A stretch of 37,545 bases of DNA from DATILI01 sp035476635. GTDB taxonomy: Bacteria; Pseudomonadota; Gammaproteobacteria; Burkholderiales; Burkholderiaceae_C. The notes beneath the pieces are model-generated. The model ran no database searches, was not told where the DNA came from, and saw only the letters and a list, made by a program, of their open reading frames with translations. Below, piece after piece: positions 33,201-37,545 of the stretch (position 1 is the stretch's first letter; every line of letters starts with the position of its first letter). The stretch spans positions 1 to 37,545 of the forward strand of contig DATILI010000044.1 of the NCBI GenBank assembly GCA_035476635.1. Direction: 5' to 3'. The position numbers were made by a program, and so were the translations under genes.

Positions 33201-33874
33201 TCGGCCTTGCCGGTCTGCGCGAATGGCGTGCCGGTAGCGGCCGAGTCGAAGCGGCTGCTATTTAATAGGAAGGCCAGCCTTGGCTCCACCTTGACTTCGC
33301 GGTCGGCTGGAAGATTGCTCAGGAATGGCACGCTCAACTGCAGATCGCGCAACGTGTGGGTCTTGCCTTGCGGCTGATCCGAAAAGTCCGCAGCGCCTCC
33401 GCGCAGGGCGAGGTTGTACAGCGCGAACCTGGTTGGTTCGGCCGGCGGCTTGTCCGAAGGCCGGCGCAGGCGTTCGAGCACGTCGTCCACGTCATAGCGA
33501 CCATCGCCCAGGTGAGCGAGCTGGAGTTGTGGGTCGTCCACCTGGACAGCATCGACCACGGGTGCGAAGCGCAAAAGCGACTGCAATTCACCGTCGAAGT
33601 ACAGGCGCTTGACCCGCAACTGCGGCGCGGCGCCATCGGCCTTGGCCACGGTGAGGTCGTTGAGCGTCAACTCCAGCGTCCAGGGTTTGAAATCGACGCT
33701 TCCGATGCCGACCTTGCGGCCCAGCGCCTCACCGGCCATTTTCTCGCCCTGGCTTTTCAGGAGCGGCGGCACCAGCAACCAGCTTGCGGCCCAGACCGCA
33801 GCCACGCCACCCACCACCCACGCCGCCCGCCTGATCCACTTGTTTTTCTTGATCACGTTCAATTGAAATGACAT
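30251..33874 (-). CDS. DUF748 protein, AsmA-like envelope protein
   Basis: A 1207-residue protein with a short basic start (NVIKKNKWIRR), one N-terminal membrane anchor (about 15-35) and a very long periplasmic part rich in short beta repeats. The block KVGIGSVDFKPWTLELTLNDLTVA (about 60-85) is typical of AsmA/DUF748 proteins. Near residue 830 FGPISLLNGKVFFSDRF repeats that theme. The C-terminus (from about 1060) has an OmpA-like element, ALKMTVVGTASLEIEREAYRRERL, as found in DUF748. AsmA-like proteins are now seen as bridges moving phospholipid between membranes; that role is inferred here. I chose the ATG at 33874. A terminator-bearing candidate RNA ends 54 bases upstream and could act on this gene. 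Confidence 0.87.
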   Translation of the reverse strand: MSFQLNVIKKNKWIRRAAWVVGGVAAVWAASWLLVPPLLKSQGEKMAGEALGRKVGIGSVDFKPWTLELTLNDLTVAKADGAAPQLRVKRLYFDGELQSLLRFAPVVDAVQVDDPQLQLAHLGDGRYDVDDVLERLRRPSDKPPAEPTRFALYNLALRGGAADFSDQPQGKTHTLRDLQLSVPFLSNLPADREVKVEPRLAFLLNSSRFDSAATGTPFAQTGKADASVRIAGLDLAPYLRYIPASVPVKLKAAVLHADLQVAFEQAPKMSLKVSGTVEARDTRLADAQALDLLAFDALKVTLADVRPLEQAAKLSALELSAPRLAIRRDKGGRLNLEFAVDSEKESAGSPSQPKPHAWKIQLDKLALRDGQVAWTDETTGSPAQMELRELVVEVSSVAFPFSQPLQFGGSAVLAGAAPPGKKGASLPKAATLRFSGNGTDLAARLDASLAGLPLDLAAPYLAQAIKPTLSGSLDAELNLDWNAPAEPGKEAQLLLRAPRLRLSKLALRDAGSVLASMAQLQLNDAQADLVRQTIVIGKLALTQPQARLERDQDRHWMFESWLLGGEGVSSSPAPKWAVVINELLLDGGALSYRDQATAKPVAFELSALKLEMKNVAPDSAKPSPLTASARVASGQTEPGSLALRGSLSLATLAAQGDVEALRIPAHAFEPYFGEALNMEILRADASFKGRVSYAGSPAGPLLKIAGDSAIEEFRANSVPVRSSGLEAGEQVLSWKALSLRGLSIVLAPGTAPAAEVQETALSDFFARLVIHESGRINLQDLLKPPANATIAPAADTVGALDPIIRFGPISLLNGKVFFSDRFVKPNYSADLSELNGKLSAFSSTPAQGTPQLADLELRGRAEGTASLEILGKLNPLAKPLALDIKGKVRDLELPPLSPYAVKYAGHGIERGKLSLDLAYQVLPDGQLTASNRLVLNQLSFGDKVEGAPSSLPVKLAVALLADRNGVIDLDLPISGSLNDPQFSLGPVIFKLIVNLVVKAITSPFSLLAGAIGGGGDELSTVGFAPGSALLAPQAREGLEKVAKALGDRPALKMTVVGTASLEIEREAYRRERLNALVLAEKRRAAVLAGAAPTTAASQAASAAVSGGDAQYPALLKQVYKRADIPKPRNVLGMAKDLPVAEMEALLLAQIPVNEDLMRELALQRGVAVRDYLASRQLSPERLFLGAAKAVAPDAKWSPRAELSLATP

Positions 33875-33927
33875 CGCCCGAGTTTTCAGTGCCGCCCCGG
33901 AAAGGTCAATGTGCGAAGCAGATGGAA

Positions 33928-34148
33928 ACAAAAAAGAAGAAAGCCCGGTCGGTTGGCATAACGCCTACCCGCCGGGCTTGACGGCTGACTAACGTCTTTG
34001 CCGTCTGCTTTCGCAACCGGGAGATTAACGTCCCATGTTGCGCCGGAAGCAAGAGATTGCTTCCATATTTTGCCGGGGCTGCTTCGTAGGCACTTCTTCG
34101 AGCGGTGCTAACTGGCTCCTACCGGCTTGATGCCTGAGTGCACAGGCC
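33928..34148 (-). ncRNA. Candidate structured small RNA, or regulatory leader of the DUF748 gene
   Basis: A minus-strand promoter (34154-34182) is followed by about 220 bases in which almost every part folds. H1 is GCCTG/CAGGC (34132-34147). H2 is a nested stem, GCCGG/CCGGC enclosing TAGG/CCTA and GCAC/GTGC (34072-34126). H3 is a perfect eight-base GGAAGCAA/TTGCTTCC hairpin with a four-base loop (34045-34064). H4 is CGCAAC/GTTGCG plus GGG/CCC (34012-34042). H5 is GACGGC/GCCGTC plus GAC/GTC (33980-34005). H6 is an intrinsic terminator: AAGCCCGG/CCGGGCTT (33941-33979) followed by a U-rich run to 33928. Three hairpins show the loop core CGTTA. It lacks tmRNA, RNase P, SRP and 6S hallmarks that I know. 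It may be a free sRNA or a terminating leader of the DUF748 gene. Confidence 0.62.
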
Positions 34149-34153
34149 CAGTC

Positions 34154-34182
34154 AAATTAGGCGACCGGGAGCGTGATTGCAA
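34154..34182 (-). promoter_or_regulatory. Sigma70-type promoter for the structured RNA
   Basis: On the minus strand TTGCAA (34182-34177) and TAATTT (34159-34154) are separated by exactly 17 bases. Transcription would start near 34147-34148, at the foot of the first hairpin. No coding frame of quality reads from here before the DUF748 gene. Confidence 0.5.
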
Positions 34183-34521
34183 ATCGACTTTTCAATGACA
34201 GCCCTTCGCATCATTGCCGCTTTTGTCTTGACAAGGCGAGCCCAAAGTAGTTTCGTAGAGCGCCGACTCCAGAACCGAGGTAAACAGCGAAACCAGCATT
34301 TGGGTCAGATTCCAGGCAGAGGGCACCTTCCGAACAATCTTGCACCGATGTTTTTCGCACTCTTCCTTTGCTGTCAATCCTTGGAAGCTATATTTTTGAT
34401 AGCAAATGAACGAAAAAAGGTGAGTAAAAGTCGATGGCCCCACCCCAGATCGCGCCCCTCAAACCCCTGATCAGGAGCAATTCAATAGGAGTTTTTAGAA
34501 TAACAAACCAATTTTTTATTA
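34183..34521. other. AT-rich non-coding stretch
   Basis: This part is visibly poorer in G and C than the rest of the window and holds no convincing gene. Two short open frames (34177-34470 plus, 34192-34443 minus) have Cys- and Arg-rich compositions without domain character, lack ribosome sites and lie over the promoter described above. The only structure I see is the small palindrome at 34387-34403. It may be a decayed remnant of inserted DNA, but no element ends are visible. Confidence 0.5.
34387..34403. repeat. Short intergenic palindrome GCTAT-N7-ATAGC
   Basis: GCTAT (34387-34391) and ATAGC (34399-34403) are perfect inverted arms around an AT-rich seven-base loop. I recall near-identical AT-rich GCTAT/ATAGC palindromes recurring between genes in Comamonadaceae chromosomes. 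Only one copy is seen in this window, so repetition cannot be shown here. Confidence 0.45.
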
Positions 34522-34551
34522 TTGACTAGATATTTAGAAGCCCCCTAGAAT
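34522..34551 (+). promoter_or_regulatory. Sigma70-type promoter for the lytic transglycosylase gene
   Basis: TTGACT (34522-34527), an 18-base spacer and TAGAAT (34546-34551) form a good promoter in an AT-rich setting. Transcription would begin near 34558, exactly at a small hairpin GTCCC/GGGAC (34558-34579). The resulting leader is about 187 bases, with further short stems such as GGTC/GACC near 34626, and runs to the ATG at 34746. Confidence 0.6.
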
Positions 34552-34745
34552 CCGCCCGTCCCAACGAAAAACTAGGGACAACCCGAACCCGCTGCCGACC
34601 CCGGCTAAATCAGATTGCTGAAGAGGTCCCCGAAAGACCCGACAGAATTTTGATGGCGTACCAATCCAAACGAGGCGCCTGTTTTCATTTTTCATCGCTG
34701 CATGGCGTTGAAAGCGAGCAGGCTCCCGCGTAGAAAGGAAGAGCT

Positions 34746-35582
34746 ATGACAGCGTTAGGAAAAACCGCCCAGGCCCTGCGAACCTTCGCATCCGATGTGG
34801 CCGACGGCTTTTTCGAAATCACGCACAACGGTTTTGCCCTGGTGGGCCTGATCGTCGTTTTTGCCGTGATCACACTGAACGCCCGGCCCGACTTGCGTCA
34901 GACCGGTGAAGAAAAACTCATGGGCTGGCTGCAAGCGCGCCAGGTGGCCTTGCTGGGCATGGAGGTGGAACTCGATGCCATCGACCGCGCCACAGCAGCC
35001 AATCCCGGAGACCTGCCCAAGCAGCAGGCCGCCGTGGCCTATTGGCTTGCCAAGAAATACCGCGTGGCGGCCGAGCCGTTGAGCGTGCTGGTGGCTGAGG
35101 CGTATGACATCGGCGCCCGTACCAAGCTGGACCCGACCTTGATCCTGGCCATCATGGCGATTGAATCGAATTTCAATCCGTTTGCGCAGAGCACGGTTGG
35201 CGCCCAAGGCCTGATGCAAGTCATGACACATGTGCATTCGGACAAGTATGAAAGCTTCGGCGGCAAGCTGGCAGCGTTCGATCCGGTTACCAACCTGCGG
35301 GTAGGCGTGAAAGTCTTGCAGGAATGCATCGCGCGCGCTGGCTCCATCGAAGGCGGCCTCAAGTATTACGTGGGCGCAGCCAACATCGAGGACGATGGCG
35401 GCTATGCAGGAAAGGTGATGGCGGAATACGCCCGCCTGCGCCAGGTGGCTGTCGGCCGGGCCGTTCCCGCGGCGCCGCCGCAGATCGCTGCCCCGGCCCG
35501 AGTGATACCGGTCGGGGTCCCGGCAGCTCCGGTCAAGCCCGAAGAGGCCGAAGACAAGGTGGCGGCGCTGTCCCACTCCTGA
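34746..35582 (+). CDS. Membrane-anchored lytic transglycosylase (SLT domain)
   Basis: A 278-residue protein. A cytoplasmic N-terminus is followed by one span (about 28-45, FALVGLIVVFAVITLNA), a helical stalk, then a soluble-lytic-transglycosylase domain (about 115-225). The catalytic glutamate sits in AIMAIESNFNPFA, followed by the family block STVGAQGLMQVM and the later YYVGAAN. The C-terminal ~45 residues are Pro/Ala-rich and probably disordered. It cleaves peptidoglycan glycan strands to anhydromuropeptides in the periplasm. The ATG at 34746 follows AAGGAAGAG. It has its own promoter at 34522-34551 with a long leader, and is followed by the ZTP riboswitch of glyA. Confidence 0.88.
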   Translation: MTALGKTAQALRTFASDVADGFFEITHNGFALVGLIVVFAVITLNARPDLRQTGEEKLMGWLQARQVALLGMEVELDAIDRATAANPGDLPKQQAAVAYWLAKKYRVAAEPLSVLVAEAYDIGARTKLDPTLILAIMAIESNFNPFAQSTVGAQGLMQVMTHVHSDKYESFGGKLAAFDPVTNLRVGVKVLQECIARAGSIEGGLKYYVGAANIEDDGGYAGKVMAEYARLRQVAVGRAVPAAPPQIAAPARVIPVGVPAAPVKPEEAEDKVAALSHS

Positions 35583-35619
35583 TGCGCCAGCAAAAATGGC
35601 TGGCGCTCCGCTACACTAC

Positions 35620-35792
35620 GCGGGTACGCGACTGGCGATAGGCGCAACGCATTAAAAACATGCAACGTGCGCTGACGTGGAGTGCCAACCAACGTGTGCC
35701 CAGCGCCTCGGCGCCGGGGCATCGGCAAAACCACTGGGAAGCGTACCGCCGCCGATTGTTCGCGCGGTGTTCAGCCGTTCGCCTGGGCAGCC
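35620..35792 (+). promoter_or_regulatory. ZTP (pfl motif) riboswitch upstream of glyA
   Basis: The arrangement matches the ZTP/ZMP-sensing pfl RNA. P1 arm GGTACGC (35623-35629) pairs perfectly with GCGTACC (35741-35747). The conserved GACTGGCG (35630-35637) follows the 5' arm, and CCACTGGGAAGCG precedes the 3' arm. After a P3 hairpin region comes the conserved CGCCTGGGCA (35780-35789), which forms the pseudoknot. P2 (GTGG 35677 with CCAC 35731) is lengthened by an extra hairpin, TGCCC/GGGGCA with GCGCC/GGCGC. ZTP signals folate shortage, and glyA, a folate-linked gene, starts 53 bases later. No clear terminator follows, so control may act on translation. Confidence 0.88.
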
Positions 35793-35844
35793 CTTGTTTT
35801 CAGCAAATCGCCGACGCCAAGGACCATCGTCTTGAAGGACTGCC

Positions 35845-37089
35845 ATGTACGACCGCAACATTCTGATTGAACAGACCGACCCCGAGATTTTTGCCGCCAT
35901 CCAGGCCGAAAACTTGCGCCAGGAACAACACATCGAGCTGATTGCCAGCGAAAACTACGCATCGCCCGCCGTCATGGCGGCGCAAGGCACCCAGCTCACC
36001 AACAAATACGCCGAGGGCTACCCCGGCAAGCGCTACTACGGCGGCTGCGAGTTTGTCGATATCGCCGAGCAACTGGCTCTGGCCCGCGTCAAACAGCTGT
36101 TTGGTGCCGAGGCCGCCAACGTCCAGCCCCATTCCGGCGCCCAGGCCAATGAAGCCGTCTTCCTCGCCTTCCTGAAGCCCGGCGACACCATCATGGGCAT
36201 GAGCCTGGCCGAGGGCGGGCACCTGACTCATGGCATGGCACTGAACATGAGTGGCAAGTGGTTCAACGTCGTCTCCTATGGCCTGAACGAAAAAGAAGAG
36301 ATCGACTACGACGCGATGGAGCGCAAGGCCCATGAGTCCAAGCCCAAGCTGATCATCGCCGGCGCTTCGGCCTATGCACTGCGCATCGATTTCGCGCGTT
36401 TTGCCAAGGTGGCAAAAGACGTGGGTGCCATTTTCATGGTCGACATGGCGCACTACGCCGGGCTGATCGCCGCCGGCGTCTACCCCAACCCCGTGCCCCA
36501 TGCCGATGTGGTGACCTCCACCACCCACAAGAGCCTGCGCGGCCCGCGCGGCGGCATCATCCTGATGAAGCCCGAGCACGAGAAGGCCATCAACAGCGCC
36601 ATCTTCCCCGGCCTGCAGGGCGGCCCGCTGATGCATGTGATCGCCGCCAAGGCGGTGGCCTTCAAGGAGGCGCTGGCGCCTGAATTCAAGGTGTACCAGC
36701 AGCAAGTGGCCAGAAACGCCCAGATCGTCGCTGAAACCCTGGTTTCGCGTGGTTTGCGCATCGTGAGCGGCCGCACGGAATCACACGTGATGCTGGTTGA
36801 CCTGCGTGCCAAAGGAATTACCGGCAAGGAAGCCGAGGCCGTCCTGGGCGATGCCCACATGACCATCAATAAAAATGCGATCCCCAACGACCCGGAAAAG
36901 CCGATGGTCACCAGCGGTGTGCGCATCGGCACACCGGCCCTGACCACGCGCGGATTCAAGGATGAGGAAGCCAAGTTGACCGCCAACTTGGTTGCAGATG
37001 TGCTCGACAACCCGCGTGATGCCGCCAATATCGCAGCAGTTCGCGCAAAGGTCAACGCACTGACCAGCCGCTTCCCGGTCTACAAGTAA
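35845..37089 (+). CDS. glyA: Serine hydroxymethyltransferase
   Basis: A 414-residue PLP enzyme that turns serine and tetrahydrofolate into glycine and 5,10-methylenetetrahydrofolate, the main one-carbon source. Family hallmarks are visible: IELIASENYASPAVMAAQGT, the YGGCEFVDIAE block, the HSGAQAN cofactor segment, VDMAHYAGLIAAG, and STTHKSLRGPRGG with the PLP lysine at K229. Usual family length is about 417. AAGGA precedes the ATG at 35845. Expression should be governed by the ZTP riboswitch directly upstream. nrdR begins five bases after its stop, so glyA-nrdR form an operon that links one-carbon supply to deoxynucleotide control. Confidence 0.97.
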   Translation: MYDRNILIEQTDPEIFAAIQAENLRQEQHIELIASENYASPAVMAAQGTQLTNKYAEGYPGKRYYGGCEFVDIAEQLALARVKQLFGAEAANVQPHSGAQANEAVFLAFLKPGDTIMGMSLAEGGHLTHGMALNMSGKWFNVVSYGLNEKEEIDYDAMERKAHESKPKLIIAGASAYALRIDFARFAKVAKDVGAIFMVDMAHYAGLIAAGVYPNPVPHADVVTSTTHKSLRGPRGGIILMKPEHEKAINSAIFPGLQGGPLMHVIAAKAVAFKEALAPEFKVYQQQVARNAQIVAETLVSRGLRIVSGRTESHVMLVDLRAKGITGKEAEAVLGDAHMTINKNAIPNDPEKPMVTSGVRIGTPALTTRGFKDEEAKLTANLVADVLDNPRDAANIAAVRAKVNALTSRFPVYK

Positions 37090-37094
37090 CTCCC

Positions 37095-37544
37095 ATGAAA
37101 TGCCCCTTCTGCAGCCACGCGGAGACGCAAGTCGTCGAGACCCGCGTGTCTGAAGACGGGGATTTCATCCGACGCCGCCGTCAGTGCGGCGCCTGCGAAA
37201 AGCGTTTTACGACCTACGAGCGCCCCGAGGTCAGCTTCCCCGCCATCGTCAAGAAGGATGGCCGGCGCATCGAATTCGAACGCGCCAAACTGCTCGCCTC
37301 CATGAACCTGGCGCTGCGCAAGCGCCCGGTCAGCACAGAGCAGGTCGACAGCGCCATCGAGCGCATGGAAGAAAAACTGCTCAACCTCGGCGTCCGCGAA
37401 GTCCCCTCCGCCCGGATTGGCGAGCTCGTCATGCGCGAACTCAAAAAGCTCGACAAGGTGGCTTACGTGCGCTTTGCCAGCGTTTATCGCAGCTTCGAAG
37501 ATATCGATGATTTCAAGACGCTGGTCGACGAGGTGCGTCGCTAG
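37095..37544 (+). CDS. nrdR: Transcriptional repressor NrdR
   Basis: A complete 149-residue repressor of ribonucleotide reductase genes, its TAG ending two bases before the window edge. The N-terminal zinc ribbon uses CPFC (C3, C6) and CGAC (near 31-34), followed by the basic KRFTTYERPE. The rest is the ATP-cone domain (about 49-139, FPAIVKKDGRRIEFERAKL...), which senses ATP/dATP. It binds NrdR boxes near nrd promoters; none are in this window. It is read with glyA from the ZTP-controlled transcript, an arrangement common in betaproteobacteria. Confidence 0.97.
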   Translation: MKCPFCSHAETQVVETRVSEDGDFIRRRRQCGACEKRFTTYERPEVSFPAIVKKDGRRIEFERAKLLASMNLALRKRPVSTEQVDSAIERMEEKLLNLGVREVPSARIGELVMRELKKLDKVAYVRFASVYRSFEDIDDFKTLVDEVRR

Positions 37545-37545
37545 C

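Noticed and set aside
33928..34148. Known housekeeping RNA (tmRNA, RNase P RNA, SRP RNA, 6S RNA) for the structured region
   Set aside because: No tag-peptide frame or tRNA-like ends, no RNase P core, no SRP tetraloop domain and no long rod with a central bubble; the multi-hairpin layout fits none of them.
34177..34470. Plus-strand open frame of 97 codons in the AT-rich island (and an 83-codon minus frame at 34192-34443)
   Set aside because: No ribosome site, no domain-like composition, and both overlap each other and a promoter-like element; most likely chance frames.
1..37545. CRISPR array, insertion sequence, integrase or prophage genes
   Set aside because: No regularly spaced direct repeats, no transposase- or integrase-like frame, and both tRNA genes have intact 3' ends without an adjacent integrase or visible attachment repeats.

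Overview
This is a GC-rich stretch of chromosome from a betaproteobacterium of the order Burkholderiales, most likely of the Comamonadaceae. The signs are the run surE-pcm-nlpD-rpoS-rlmD, an EarP/EF-P pair with the rhamnosylated-type arginine, hupB next to ppiD, glyA followed directly by nrdR, and a short GCTAT...ATAGC intergenic palindrome that I recall from this family (memory, not checked). Nearly everything reads as core chromosome. I see no insertion sequence, prophage, integron or CRISPR array.

Layout. (1) 1-5156 is an iron block: the end of a TonB-dependent receptor, a PiuC/YbiX dioxygenase coupled to an FMN alpha-hydroxy-acid dehydrogenase, a Fur-boxed promoter with bfd, a 24-codon membrane peptide candidate, tonB-exbB-exbD, a Fur-boxed hemP and, on the other strand, a GlcG/HbpS-like gene. 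(2) 5339-6534 holds a BI-1/YccA membrane protein and a small lipoprotein. (3) 6543-11499 (minus) is the stationary-phase cluster surE-pcm-nlpD-rpoS-rlmD, with overlapping or nearly abutting genes. (4) 11621-15184 holds a quinone oxidoreductase converging on a triple-PAS GGDEF-EAL protein. (5) 15423-18071 (minus) holds a hupB promoter, hupB, tRNA-Val, a terminator, ppiD and tRNA-His. (6) 18204-22077 is an accessory catabolic divergon: a LysR regulator faces a fluoroacetate-dehalogenase-type hydrolase plus a tartrate/D-malate dehydrogenase across a perfect palindrome, followed by an EamA exporter. (7) 22084-24623 (minus) is uvrC-pgsA. (8) 24653-27359 is earP, efp and an AEC transporter. (9) 27356-33874 (minus) holds two large proteins, DUF349 and DUF748. 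(10) 33875-34745 is a long non-coding stretch. (11) 34746-37544 holds a lytic transglycosylase, a ZTP riboswitch, glyA and nrdR.

The two most notable non-coding elements are a candidate minus-strand structured RNA (about 34148 down to 33928), with its own promoter, five hairpins and an intrinsic terminator just upstream of the DUF748 gene, which I cannot assign to any family I know; and a well-supported ZTP (pfl) riboswitch upstream of glyA (35620-35792). The most notable coding element is the dehalogenase-type hydrolase: it keeps every residue that I recall as needed for C-F bond cleavage and sits in an operon with a hydroxy-acid dehydrogenase.
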